A DNA stretch of 64,000 bases from Massilia sp. NR 4-1 (GCF_001191005.1 NZ_CP012201.1:5642001-5706000); one strand, 5' to 3'; shown: positions 35,722-44,635, numbered from the stretch's first letter. Notes: generated from the letters alone by a model not told the origin. Made by a program: numbers and translations.

Positions 35722-36990
35722 TTAGTGCTTCAGGCCGCGCCAGCCGATATCGCGACGGAACTGCATGCCGTCGAAGTGGATCTTGTCGGCCACTTCGTAA
35801 GCCTGCTTCTGCGCCATCTTGACGTTGTCGCCCAGGCCGACCACGCACAGCACGCGGCCGCCGCTGGTCAGGAGCTTGCCGTCCACTTCGGCGGTGCCGG
35901 CGTGGAAGGTCACGGCTTCGGCGCTTTCGGCCGGGATGCCGTTGATGGCGTCGCCCTTGCTAGGATTGTCCGGATAGCCGGCGGCGGCCAGCACCACGCC
36001 GACGGCGGTGCGGCGGTCCCATTCCAGTTCCACGGCGTCCAGCGTGCCGTTGACGGCGTGTTCCATCACGCTCAGCAGGTCGGTCTTCAGGCGCGACATG
36101 ATGGGCTGGGTTTCCGGGTCGCCCATGCGGCAGTTGAATTCCAGGGTTTTCGGATTGCCGGCGGCGTCGATCATCAGGCCCGCGTACAGGAAGCCGGTGA
36201 AGACGATGCCGTCCTTCGCCATGCCCTGGATGGTGGGGTTGATGATCTCGCGCATCACGCGCGCATGCATGGCCGGGGTCACGATCGGGGCCGGCGAGTA
36301 GGCGCCCATGCCGCCGGTGTTCGGACCCTGGTCGTTGTCCTGCAGGCGCTTGTGGTCCTGGCTGGTGGCCAGCGGCAGCACGTTCTTGCCGTCGCACATG
36401 ACGATGAAGGAGGCTTCTTCGCCGGCCAGGAATTCCTCGATCACGATGCGCGCGCCGGCGTCGCCGAAGCGGTTATCGGCCAGCATATGGTCGACCGCCT
36501 GGTGCGCTTCTTCCAAGGTCATGGCCACCACCACGCCCTTGCCGGCGGCCAGGCCATCGGCCTTGATGACGATGGGCGCGCCCTTGGCGTCGATATAGGC
36601 GTGGGCCGGCGCCACGTCGGAGAAGGTCTGGTACTCGGCGGTCGGGATGCCGTGGCGCTGCATGAAGGCCTTGGCGAAGTCCTTGGACGATTCCAACTGG
36701 GCCGCTTCCCTGGTCGGGCCGAACACTTTCAGGCCGCGCGCGCGGAACAGGTTGACGATGCCGCCGGCCAGCGGGGTTTCCGGGCCGACCACGGTCAGGC
36801 CGATGTGCTCCTGCTCGACGAAATCGGCCAGCGCGTGCAGATCGGTGATGGGGACGTTCTGCAGGCGCGCATCGCGCGCCGTGCCGCCGTTGCCGGGCGC
36901 GACGTAGACCATCTGTACGCGCTCGGATTGGGCCAGTTTCCAGGCCAGTGCATGTTCGCGGCCGCCGGAGCCGACTACCAGAATTTTCAT
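35722..36990 (-). CDS. purD: Phosphoribosylamine--glycine ligase
   Basis: 422 aa, full family length. The N-terminal MKILVVGSGGREHALAWKLA, ATP-grasp residues PIVIKADGLAAGKGVVVAMT, LPLATSQDHKRLQDNDQGPNTGGMGAYSPAPI and EFNCRMGDPETQPIM are all standard PurD blocks. It catalyses the second step of purine synthesis, forming glycinamide ribonucleotide. It is located between yebC and hemF on the same strand. Confidence 0.97.
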   Translation of the reverse strand: MKILVVGSGGREHALAWKLAQSERVQMVYVAPGNGGTARDARLQNVPITDLHALADFVEQEHIGLTVVGPETPLAGGIVNLFRARGLKVFGPTREAAQLESSKDFAKAFMQRHGIPTAEYQTFSDVAPAHAYIDAKGAPIVIKADGLAAGKGVVVAMTLEEAHQAVDHMLADNRFGDAGARIVIEEFLAGEEASFIVMCDGKNVLPLATSQDHKRLQDNDQGPNTGGMGAYSPAPIVTPAMHARVMREIINPTIQGMAKDGIVFTGFLYAGLMIDAAGNPKTLEFNCRMGDPETQPIMSRLKTDLLSVMEHAVNGTLDAVELEWDRRTAVGVVLAAAGYPDNPSKGDAINGIPAESAEAVTFHAGTAEVDGKLLTSGGRVLCVVGLGDNVKMAQKQAYEVADKIHFDGMQFRRDIGWRGLKH

Positions 36991-37053
36991 AAGGACCGTT
37001 CGTTCGTTTGGTAAGAGCGGAAGAGCGGCCCTGCGGCCGCGGGTGGGGTGCGA

Positions 37054-37779
37054 TCAGTCTTCGATCACGGCGTTGGTATAGACTTCCTGGGTGTCGTCCA
37101 GATTCTCCAGGGCGTCCAGCAGCTTCTGCATCTTGAGCGCTTCTTCGCCGGTGAACACGGTTTCGGTGGCGGGCTTCATGATGATCTCGGCCACTTCGGC
37201 CTTGAAGCCGGCTTTTTCCAGGGCATCCTTGACGGCGGCGAAATCGTTCGGCGCGCACAGCACTTCGAAGCCGCCTTCCTCGTCCGCCACCACGTCCTCG
37301 GCGCCCGCTTCCAGCGCGGCGTCCATCAGGGTCGCTTCGTCGGTGCCGGGGGCGAACAGGAACTGGCCGCAGTGCTTGAACATGAAGGACACGGAATTCT
37401 CGGTGCCCATATTGCCGCCGTACTTGTTGAAGGCGTGGCGCACTTCGGCCACGGTCCGCACGCGGTTGTCGGTCATGCAGTCGACGATGATGGCGGCGCC
37501 GCCGATGCCGTAGCCCTCGTAGCGCACTTCCTCGTAGTTGGAGCCTTCGTCGCCGCCGGTGCCGCGCGTGATGGCGCGCTGCACATTATCCTTCGGCATA
37601 TTGGCGTCGGCCGCCTTGTCCATGGCCAGGCGCAGACGCGGGTTGGCGTTGACGTCGCCGCCGCCCATGCGCGCGGCCACGGTGATTTCCTTGATCAGGC
37701 GCGTCCAGATTTTGCCGCGCTTGGCGTCCGTTGCAGCTTTTTTGTGCTTAATATTGGCCCATTTGCTGTGTCCTGCCAT
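37054..37779 (-). CDS. YebC/PmpR-family protein
   Basis: 241 aa from ATG at 37779, with a GGAAG site; the upstream in-frame TTG is less likely. It begins MAGHSKWANIKHKKAATDAK, the invariant start of the YebC family, and contains YEGYGIGGAAIIVDCMTDN and RTVAEVRHAFNKYGGNMG. Members act as transcriptional regulators or, as shown more recently for some, assist translation of proline-rich stretches. Its place upstream of purD-hemF is common in Burkholderiales. Confidence 0.95.
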   Translation of the reverse strand: MAGHSKWANIKHKKAATDAKRGKIWTRLIKEITVAARMGGGDVNANPRLRLAMDKAADANMPKDNVQRAITRGTGGDEGSNYEEVRYEGYGIGGAAIIVDCMTDNRVRTVAEVRHAFNKYGGNMGTENSVSFMFKHCGQFLFAPGTDEATLMDAALEAGAEDVVADEEGGFEVLCAPNDFAAVKDALEKAGFKAEVAEIIMKPATETVFTGEEALKMQKLLDALENLDDTQEVYTNAVIED

Positions 37780-37872
37780 GTTCAATCTTCCTTAGACGGT
37801 ATGCAATCGAGGGCGATATTCTAGCATACCGCCCCCCTGAAATTGCGCCGTCCCAGGGGGCTGGGCGGGGGC

Positions 37873-38748
37873 TTAGGCGGCGATGTACTCGATGCCGTTC
37901 TGGATGCTGCCGATGACCTGGGCATGGTTCTCGGGGCTGTCGGCAAAACCCAGCAGCACCGACTCGCGCGAGATGCCGCTGTCCAGCACGCCGAGCCAGA
38001 AATTGAAGCCGCCCTGGTCGGGCTGGCGGTGCAGGGCGTTCAGGTAAAGCTGGTTGAGGAAGGCTTCATTGCTGACGCTGTTGCCATACAGGCGTGCGAA
38101 TTCCGCGCTGTGGGTGAAACCGGCGGCCACGTCCAGCATGGACACGCCAAGGTCGGCGGCATTGATCCAAAAGCCCAGGCCGCCCAGGTCGGGGGCGCGG
38201 TTGAGGGCGGCCTGGTAGACACGGTAAATCTGGCCGGCATTGCCTTCCAGGTCGAAAGCCACGGCGCGGTCGCTGAACACCAGGCGCTCGACGCCGAGCG
38301 TGACGTCGCTCTCGGTGCCATGGGTGACGGTATAGCCTTCGCCATTCTTGGCCAAGCTGTAGTCGGCGCGCTGGGCCGCGAACTGGGCGCGGTCGAGGCC
38401 GCTGCCGCCGTCGAGCAGGTCGTTGCCTTCGCCGCCCAGCAGCAGGTCGTCGCCGGCGTCGCCGCGCAGTTCATCGTCGCCCGCGCCGCCCAGCAGGAGG
38501 TCGCGGCCGCCGGCGCCGAACAAGTGGTCGTTGCCGGCGCCGCCATCGAGCACATCGCCCATCTTGTCGGGCAGGCGCAAGCCGCTGGCCTCGTCGTAAA
38601 AATTGCCGCTTCTCAGCACATCGTCGCCGTCGCCGCCGAACAGCCGGTCGTAGCCGCCATTGCCTTCCAGGCCGTCGTTGCCGGCGCCGCCATACAGCAC
38701 ATCATTGTCCGTGGTGCCATTAAGATAGACTGGTTTCTCGTCTGCCAT
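37873..38748 (-). CDS. RTX repeat protein with C-terminal DUF4214 domain
   Basis: 291 aa from ATG at 38748 with a perfect AGGAGG site. Residues about 10-125 hold seven or more RTX calcium-binding repeats (GGAGNDGLEG, GGDGDDVLRS, GGAGNDHLFG and others). Residues about 165-285 are a duplicated DUF4214 block (IYRVYQAALNRAPDLGGLGFW; LYLNALHRQPDQGGFNFW). It has no Sec signal, so it is a probable type I secretion substrate, but no exporter is adjacent; the operon at 10722 is the only one in view. It is divergent from the PhoD-type phosphatase, across a spacer with an inverted repeat. The role is probably surface-attached or extracellular; not known. Confidence 0.82.
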   Translation of the reverse strand: MADEKPVYLNGTTDNDVLYGGAGNDGLEGNGGYDRLFGGDGDDVLRSGNFYDEASGLRLPDKMGDVLDGGAGNDHLFGAGGRDLLLGGAGDDELRGDAGDDLLLGGEGNDLLDGGSGLDRAQFAAQRADYSLAKNGEGYTVTHGTESDVTLGVERLVFSDRAVAFDLEGNAGQIYRVYQAALNRAPDLGGLGFWINAADLGVSMLDVAAGFTHSAEFARLYGNSVSNEAFLNQLYLNALHRQPDQGGFNFWLGVLDSGISRESVLLGFADSPENHAQVIGSIQNGIEYIAA

Positions 38749-38830
38749 GATTGCCTCCTGGATTGTAAATATTGTAAAAAAATATAGTCGATATTGCACC
38801 GAAAGGCGGGCCATGTCGACTGCTGCGCCA

Positions 38831-38855
38831 ATCGTGCGCAACAGATACGCACGAT
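38831..38855. repeat. 8-bp inverted repeat in the RTX / phosphatase divergent region
   Basis: ATCGTGCG and CGCACGAT are perfect arms separated by 9 bp, and a further ATCGTGC follows directly. It is a plausible dimeric regulator operator placed 83 bp from the RTX start and 88 bp from the phosphatase start. No matching site was noticed elsewhere. Confidence 0.5.
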
Positions 38856-38942
38856 CGTGCAATTTTGGCTCGCCGCGTCATTGCCCTGACATATAGAACT
38901 GCTAGGATTTCTTTCTCAATAACAACTCTGAGAGCGGTAGCG

Positions 38943-41459
38943 ATGGATAGACGGCAGTTTATGAAGCTGGGTGGCTTCATCACGGTATCGGTGGCCAGTG
39001 CGGGCCTGGCCGGTTGCGGCGGCAGCAGCAATAGCGGCGACAGCGCGCCGGGCGGCTTGCCGCCGGCCACCGGCGGCGACTGGAAGTTCCCGCAAAGCGT
39101 GGCCTCGGGCGATCCGCGTCCGGACAGCATCCTGCTGTGGACGCGCGCCGTGCCGGCCGCCAGCGACGGCGTGGCGGCCGTCGGCGGCAAGGCCGAAGTC
39201 ACGCTGCGCCTGCTGCTCACGGCCAGCGACAACAGCGCCCTGCTGGGCAGTAATGCAGCGCTGGGCGGCAGCATGCTGAGCGATGTGCGCCTGCCGCTCA
39301 ATCCGGAATTCGACAACACCATCCGCCACAAGGTCACCGGCCTGCAGCCGGGCCAGACGTACTACTACCAGTTCGTGGCCGGCGACGTGCGCTCGAATGT
39401 GGGCCGCTGCAAGACGGCGCCGGCCGCCACGGCCGACGTCGACCAGCTGCAGTTCGCCTACCTGACCTGCCAGGACTGGAGCATCAACCACTGGGGTGCG
39501 CTGGGCCATATCGCCGCCAACGAAAAACTGGACTTCATCGTCCACCTGGGCGACTACATTTACGAGACGGTGGGCGAGAGCTTCCAGACCGGCCTGGTGG
39601 AGTCGCGCCACGACGCCCTCAAGCTGCCCGACGGCACCTTCAAGAACGGCAGCGCGGGCGCCAAATACGCGTCCACGCTGGCCGACTACCGCTACCTGTA
39701 CAAGAAATACCGCAGCGACACCCGTCTGCAGGCCGTGCATGAGCGCTTCCCCTTCATCGCCGTGTGGGACGACCACGAATTCACCGACGACGCCTGGCAG
39801 GATGCCCAGACCTACGAGGGCAGCCTGGCCGCCGACGGCAGCCACGTGCGCCAGCCGCAGCGCCGCCGCAGCGCCAACCAGGCCTGGTTCGAATACATGC
39901 CGGCCGACGTCAGCCTGGACACGGCCGCCAGCGGCTTCCAGAACATCAAGATCTACCGCGACTTCCAGTTCGGCAAGCTGGCCCAGCTGGTGATGACCGA
40001 CCAGCGCCTGTACCGCGCCGACCACGTGATCCCGGAAGCGACGCCGAATCCGGCCACCGGCAAGGCGCTGGGCAGCATCGGCACGCGCTATATGGTGGCG
40101 CAGGACGTGTTCAACGCCGCCGAGGCGCAGAAAATGGCCGCCGCCGGCGCGGCCGGCGATGCGCTGGCCGCTACCACCATGCTGGGCGCCACCCAGCGCG
40201 ACTGGTGGAAGAGCACGATGAAGTCCGCCAGCGCCACCTGGAAGCTGTGGGGCAATGAAGTATCGCTGCTGCGCATGGGCCTGAGCGGCGTGGACGCCAT
40301 CGCCACCCTGCTGGCGCTGAAGGCGCTGCCCGACCTGGCCGGCAAGATCGGCAGTACGGCGGCCCAGGCCGGCGGCAATGTGGCCGTGGCCGGCGCCATC
40401 GTCGGCGCCGTCACGGCCGGCGCCGCGCCGGACAAGGCGCAGGCCGCGGCCGGCGCGATTGCCACCGCGGCCGCGGCCAACGGCGACACCGTGGCGCGCA
40501 CCACGGCCGCCATGGGCGCCGGTCTGAGCCAGATCCAGGCCGGCCTTGCCGTGCTGGCATTCGGCATGGCCCAGTCGGTGGCGGCCGGCGGCGCCAGCGC
40601 CCAGGCCACGGCGGCGGCGCAAGCCATCGCCGTCGGCTACATCAAGCCCGATGTGCAGGCCAAGAAAGCGGAATCGCCCTTCGTCGCGGCCGCCGGCCTG
40701 CAGGCGGCGCTGGCGCCGTACTTCCGCCGCTTCCTGCTCAACTGCGACCAGTGGGACGGCTATAACGCCGAACGCAAGGCCCTGATGTCGCACCTGAAAA
40801 CCAATGCCATCGGCAATGTGGTGGCGCTGACCGGCGACATCCACGCCTTCTTCGCCGGCACCGTCAGCGACGATTACGACGCGGCCGGTGGCGGCACGCC
40901 GGTGATGGTGGACCTGGTTTCGGCCGGCATCAGCTCGGACTCCTTCTTCAGCTATCTGCGCGACGCCTCGGCCGCGCTGGGCGAGCTGGGCGCGCTGGTG
41001 GCTTACCCGCTGACCTTGCCGGTACCGGAACTGGGTGCCGTCAGCATCTCGGTCAACCTGCTCGATTACACCATGGGCAAGGCCGCGCCCACCCTCGACA
41101 CCCTGCTGGAACAGGTCAAGGTGCAGTTGCGCGGCGCGCTGGCGGCCAAGGGCGTGCCGGAAGGCCAGCTCGACACCGTCACCCTGGGCTTGCTGGCCGG
41201 CCTCAAGGCCAACAGCGGCTTCAGCACCACCCTGCTCGGCCTGGCCCAGCAGTTGGCCGGCCTGAACAGCAACCCCTGGCTCAAGCATCTGAACACCGAT
41301 GCCCAAGGCTATACCGTGGTCACGCTGACCCCGGGCAAGCTGGTGGCCCAGTTCAAGCAGGTCAACAAGCTGGTCGGCGCCACGGCGCCGGCGAATGTGA
41401 TCGCCCGCATCACCACCGCCACCGTCGCCGCCGGCACCCCGGCCGTGACGATCAGCTAA
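38943..41459 (+). CDS. PhoD-type alkaline phosphatase with two Ala-rich insertions
   Basis: 838 aa from ATG at 38943, far longer than typical PhoD (roughly 500-600). A Tat signal (MDRRQFMKLGG) merges with a lipobox-like LAGC, so it may be an exported lipoprotein. PhoD motifs are present: FPQSVASGDPRPDSILLWTR, HLGDYIYET (about 203), the metal-binding AVWDDHEFTDDAW (about 276) and LTGDIHAFFAG (about 631). Between the last two, residues about 450-572 are an Ala/Gly-rich helical insertion (AGAIVGAVTAGAAPDKAQAA type), and a second insertion follows GDIH before NPWLKHLNTDAQGYTVVTLT. The family hydrolyses phosphodiesters and monoesters using Fe/Ca, usually under phosphate limitation; no clear Pho box was seen. 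Confidence 0.85.
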   Translation: MDRRQFMKLGGFITVSVASAGLAGCGGSSNSGDSAPGGLPPATGGDWKFPQSVASGDPRPDSILLWTRAVPAASDGVAAVGGKAEVTLRLLLTASDNSALLGSNAALGGSMLSDVRLPLNPEFDNTIRHKVTGLQPGQTYYYQFVAGDVRSNVGRCKTAPAATADVDQLQFAYLTCQDWSINHWGALGHIAANEKLDFIVHLGDYIYETVGESFQTGLVESRHDALKLPDGTFKNGSAGAKYASTLADYRYLYKKYRSDTRLQAVHERFPFIAVWDDHEFTDDAWQDAQTYEGSLAADGSHVRQPQRRRSANQAWFEYMPADVSLDTAASGFQNIKIYRDFQFGKLAQLVMTDQRLYRADHVIPEATPNPATGKALGSIGTRYMVAQDVFNAAEAQKMAAAGAAGDALAATTMLGATQRDWWKSTMKSASATWKLWGNEVSLLRMGLSGVDAIATLLALKALPDLAGKIGSTAAQAGGNVAVAGAIVGAVTAGAAPDKAQAAAGAIATAAAANGDTVARTTAAMGAGLSQIQAGLAVLAFGMAQSVAAGGASAQATAAAQAIAVGYIKPDVQAKKAESPFVAAAGLQAALAPYFRRFLLNCDQWDGYNAERKALMSHLKTNAIGNVVALTGDIHAFFAGTVSDDYDAAGGGTPVMVDLVSAGISSDSFFSYLRDASAALGELGALVAYPLTLPVPELGAVSISVNLLDYTMGKAAPTLDTLLEQVKVQLRGALAAKGVPEGQLDTVTLGLLAGLKANSGFSTTLLGLAQQLAGLNSNPWLKHLNTDAQGYTVVTLTPGKLVAQFKQVNKLVGATAPANVIARITTATVAAGTPAVTIS

Positions 41460-41548
41460 GGCGCGGCGGCCGCGCCGCCCGCGGGTCCGGCGGGGAAAGT
41501 GGCAATGGGCGCCCGGCAGGCGCGCCCGTTTGCCTTTACAATCCTTGC

Positions 41549-42472
41549 ATGATGAAAAGTTTGCCGGACCCGGCCGCCAGCGGCGGCGCGCGTACCGCCT
41601 ATCTGGGCGGACTGGCCATCGCCATCGGCGGGGCCGTGTTGTTTTCGACCAAGGCGGTGGTGGCCAAGCTGCTGTACCGCTACCAGATCGACGCGGTGAC
41701 GCTGATCGCTTTCCGCATGCTGTTTTCGCTGCCGGTGTTTGCCGCCATCGCGCTGTGGCAGATGCGCACGGCGCCGCCGCTCAGCGCGGGCGACCGCTGG
41801 CGCCTGCTGGGCCTGGGCCTGGTCGGCTATTACCTGTCCAGCTTTCTCGATTTTCTCGGCCTGCAATACATCTCGGTCGGCCTGGAACGGCTGATCCTGT
41901 TCCTGACCCCCACCTTCGTCCTCTTGATCTCGGCCACCTGGCTCAAGCAGCACATCAGCCGCAGGCAGTGGCTGGCGCTGCTCGCCTCCTATGCCGGCAT
42001 CGTGCTGGTCTTCCTGCATGACCTGAAGGATGGCGGCAGCAATGTGGCGCTGGGCTCGACCCTGGTGCTCGGTTCGGCCACCAGCTATGCCGTGTATCTG
42101 CTGGCCTCGGGCGAGATGGTCAAGCGCCTCGGCTCGCTGCGCCTGGTGTCGTATGCGATGTGCGTGTCGAGCGCGGCCTGCATCGCCCAGTTCTTCCTGC
42201 TGCGCCCGGCCGCGCTGCTGCTGCAGCCGTTGCCCGTGTACGGCTTGTCGCTGGTGAATGGCTTGCTGTGCACCGTCATGCCGGTGTTCATGACCATGGT
42301 GGCGGTGCAGCGCATCGGCGCCAGCGCCGCCTCGCAGGCCGGTATGATCGGTCCGGTGTCCACGCTGTTTCTCGGCGCCCTGATCCTGGGCGAGGCCGTC
42401 ACCGGCTGGCAACTGGCGGGCACGGCCCTGGTGCTGGCGGGCATTTATCTGTTGTCGAAAGTGAAGCACTGA
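41549..42472 (+). CDS. EamA/DMT-superfamily transporter
   Basis: 307 aa with ten predicted membrane helices in two EamA repeats. The first opens YLGGLAIAIGGAVLFSTKAVVAKLLYRYQ and the second covers VALGSTLVLGSATSYAVYLL to GALILGEAVTGWQLAGTALVLAGIYLL. This superfamily exports amino acids and other metabolites; the substrate is not predictable. It is followed 25 bp later by mgsA on the same strand. Confidence 0.85.
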   Translation: MMKSLPDPAASGGARTAYLGGLAIAIGGAVLFSTKAVVAKLLYRYQIDAVTLIAFRMLFSLPVFAAIALWQMRTAPPLSAGDRWRLLGLGLVGYYLSSFLDFLGLQYISVGLERLILFLTPTFVLLISATWLKQHISRRQWLALLASYAGIVLVFLHDLKDGGSNVALGSTLVLGSATSYAVYLLASGEMVKRLGSLRLVSYAMCVSSAACIAQFFLLRPAALLLQPLPVYGLSLVNGLLCTVMPVFMTMVAVQRIGASAASQAGMIGPVSTLFLGALILGEAVTGWQLAGTALVLAGIYLLSKVKH

Positions 42473-42497
42473 ACCTCAACCCTGAATGGAAGCCGAT

Positions 42498-42890
42498 ATG
42501 AAAGCGCGCATTGCCCTGATCGCCCACGACAAGAAAAAAGACGAGATGATTGCCCTGGCCCGCCAGTACGTGGCGTTTTTGCGCGAGTGCACCCTGTGCG
42601 CCACCGGCACCACGGGCGGCCGCCTGGCCAACGAGCTGGGCCTGACGGTGGAACGCAAGCATTCCGGCCCCTTCGGCGGCGACTTGCAGATCGGCGCCAT
42701 GCTGGTCGAGGGCCAGATCGACGCCGTGATCTTCCTGCGCGACCCGATGACGCCGCAGCCGCACGAACCGGATATTAATGCACTGGTGCGCGCCTGCGAC
42801 GTCCATAATGTGGCGTGCGCCACCAATCCGGCCAGCGGCCATATGCTGCTGTCGCATTTGCGCGAGCGGCAGGCAGGCGGCGCGCTTTAA
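42498..42890 (+). CDS. mgsA: Methylglyoxal synthase
   Basis: 130 aa from ATG at 42498, preceded by GGAAG with 5-bp spacing; an ATG 12 bp upstream is possible. MgsA motifs are ARIALIAHDKKKDEMI, CATGTTGGRLANE, HSGPFGGDLQIGAMLVEG and FLRDPMTPQPHEPDINAL, which include the catalytic Asp and phosphate-binding loop. It converts dihydroxyacetone phosphate to methylglyoxal and phosphate, a bypass of lower glycolysis. It is followed by a quinone oxidoreductase gene 24 bp downstream. Confidence 0.95.
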   Translation: MKARIALIAHDKKKDEMIALARQYVAFLRECTLCATGTTGGRLANELGLTVERKHSGPFGGDLQIGAMLVEGQIDAVIFLRDPMTPQPHEPDINALVRACDVHNVACATNPASGHMLLSHLRERQAGGAL

Positions 42891-42914
42891 CAATCCCAAC
42901 CGCAAGGAGGTTTG

Positions 42915-43898
42915 ATGAGCAAGGCGATACGCATGGCCCGGACCGGCGGTCCGGAAGTGATGGAGTATCTGGACGTCGACGTCGGCCCGCCCGCGGCCGG
43001 CGAGGTGCAGATACGGCAGGAAGCGATCGGCATCAATTTCATCGACGTCTATTTCCGCACCGGCTTGTACGCGCAGCCCCTGCCCGGCGGCCTGGGACTG
43101 GAAGGCGCCGGCGTGGTGGTGGCCGTGGGCGAAGGCGTGACGACGCTGAAGGTGGGCGACCGCGTCGCGTATGCCGGCCATCCGCTTGGCGCGTATGCCG
43201 AGCTGCGCAATCTGCCGGCCGCGCTGCTGCTGGCGCTGCCGGAAAAAATCGGTTTCGACACGGCGGCGGCCATGATGCTGCAGGGCTTGACGGTGCACTA
43301 TCTGATGCACCGCACGGTCCAGCTGAAGGCGGGCGATACGGTGCTGTTCCATGCGGCGGCGGGCGGGGTCGGCCTGATTGCCTGCCAGTGGGCGCGCGTG
43401 CTGGGCGTCAATCTGATCGGCACCGTCGGTTCCGAGGAAAAGGCGGCGCTGGCCATCGAGAATGGCGCGGCCCATGTCATCAATTACAACCGCGAGCCGG
43501 TGGCCGAGCGGGTGCGCGAGCTGACCGATGGGCGCGGCGTGTCGGTGGTGTACGACTCGGTCGGCAAGGATACCTTCCTCAGCTCGCTGGACTGCCTGGC
43601 GCCGCTGGGCATGATGGTCAGCTTCGGCAATTCCTCGGGGCCGGTACCGCCGTTCTCGCTGCTGGAGCTGGCAACGCGCGGTTCGCTGTTCGTGACCCGG
43701 CCCACGCTGTGGCACTATGTGGCCCAGCGCGAGGCGCTGGAGGCGGCCGCGCGCGCCCTGTTCGGCGTGGTGGGCAGCGGCGAGGTCAAGATCGCCGTCA
43801 ACCAGCGCTATAATCTGGCCGACGCGGCGCAAGCGCACCGCGACCTGGAGTCGCGCAAGACCAGCGGCTCTTCCATCCTCTTACCGCACGCATCATGA
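42915..43898 (+). CDS. NADPH:quinone oxidoreductase (zinc-independent MDR family)
   Basis: 327 aa from ATG at 42915, preceded by AAGGAGG. QOR signatures: IRMARTGGPEVMEYLDVDV, GINFIDVYFRTGLY, LGLEGAGVVVAVGEGV, AAMMLQGLTVHYL and the NADPH loop AAAGGVGLIACQWARVLG. It lacks the catalytic zinc ligands of alcohol dehydrogenases. It reduces quinones, probably in detoxification; placement after mgsA suggests a link to reactive carbonyl stress, which is inference. Its TGA overlaps the ATG of a 42-aa ORF. Confidence 0.9.
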   Translation: MSKAIRMARTGGPEVMEYLDVDVGPPAAGEVQIRQEAIGINFIDVYFRTGLYAQPLPGGLGLEGAGVVVAVGEGVTTLKVGDRVAYAGHPLGAYAELRNLPAALLLALPEKIGFDTAAAMMLQGLTVHYLMHRTVQLKAGDTVLFHAAAGGVGLIACQWARVLGVNLIGTVGSEEKAALAIENGAAHVINYNREPVAERVRELTDGRGVSVVYDSVGKDTFLSSLDCLAPLGMMVSFGNSSGPVPPFSLLELATRGSLFVTRPTLWHYVAQREALEAAARALFGVVGSGEVKIAVNQRYNLADAAQAHRDLESRKTSGSSILLPHAS

Positions 43899-44023
43899 CT
43901 GATCACAGCAACTCCGCCGGCGATGACGGCAATCCCAAGTTTGGCCGCCTGCTCATCGTGCTGCTGCTGGTGGTCGGCCTGATCGGCCTGATCACCTTCG
44001 CCAGCGAAGCGTTTTACTCCTGA
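43895..44023 (+). CDS. 42-residue single-pass membrane protein
   Basis: ATG at 43895 overlaps the oxidoreductase TGA (ATGA), a classical coupling arrangement. The product is a hydrophilic N-terminus of about 17 residues (MTDHSNSAGDDGNPKFGRLL), then one strongly hydrophobic helix of Leu/Val/Ile/Gly and a short tail ending EAFYS. It is too short for standard gene callers. No family is recognised. The coupling, the intact frame and the clear helix support a real gene; function unknown. Confidence 0.55.
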   Translation: MTDHSNSAGDDGNPKFGRLLIVLLLVVGLIGLITFASEAFYS

Positions 44024-44140
44024 GCGAACGCCGCCGGACCGTCGGTCCCGGCGGCGTCCCGCGGCGCTGTCCCGGCGACGGCAGGCTGCCGCCGCTGCCC
44101 GGCCGGAGCGGGCCGGCCGGAGCGCTGTATGCGCTTCGGA

Positions 44141-44593
44141 TCAGGACACTTCCGCCGGCGCGGAAGGGGCTTTCAGCAGCGAGAATTTCTTGGCCAGCGG
44201 TTCGACCTTGCCGCGCTCGCCGAACATCAGCAGCACCACGAAATCGAGCTGCTCGTCGGCGGCCGCCAGCGTCGCTTCGATCTGCTGCGTGGCCGAGGCG
44301 CCGATCATCGAGGTGGTAAACACGTTGTAGTCCAGGCTGTCGTCGGCCATCACCTGCGGCAGCAGGTTGCGGATCTGGTTGCCGTTCTTGGCCTCCAGGA
44401 TGATAAACGGGTATTCGCTGATCTTGGCGGCGAAACCGCTGGCCTGGTTCGGGTAGTCGAGCAGCTTGTCGCGGCCGGCGGTCTTGGCCGTCAAGCCGTT
44501 CGAGGCATGCGCCAGGGCATTCAGCAGCACGGGCAGCGGGTGCTTGCGATTGACCAGGGCCACAAATTTCCGTTCGGTGTTTTCGTATGCCAT
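44141..44593 (-). CDS. DUF2000-like protein
   Basis: 150 aa. It starts MAYENTERKFVALVNRKHPL and contains LLDYPNQASGFAAKISEYPF, IILEAKNGNQIRNLLPQVM and FVVLLMFGERGKVEPLAKKF. The pattern of alternating strands and helices resembles DUF2000 (PTH2-like fold), of unknown function; this assignment is tentative. No signal peptide or cysteines. It lies 42 bp downstream of the thioredoxin-like ferredoxin gene on the same strand, so they are probably co-transcribed. Confidence 0.65.
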   Translation of the reverse strand: MAYENTERKFVALVNRKHPLPVLLNALAHASNGLTAKTAGRDKLLDYPNQASGFAAKISEYPFIILEAKNGNQIRNLLPQVMADDSLDYNVFTTSMIGASATQQIEATLAAADEQLDFVVLLMFGERGKVEPLAKKFSLLKAPSAPAEVS

Positions 44594-44635
44594 ACCATCC
44601 TTTCCAAAAGTGACAGGGAAGCGCGGCGCCGCGCC

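Noticed and set aside
38380..38720. Possible CRISPR-like repeats in the GC-rich repetitive segment
   Set aside because: The short repeats are codons of RTX nonapeptides (GGxGxDxLx) in a coding frame, with irregular spacing and no uniform spacers.
44027..44054. GC-rich hairpin after the 42-aa ORF as terminator
   Set aside because: The stem is imperfect and no T run follows on either strand, so termination cannot be claimed.
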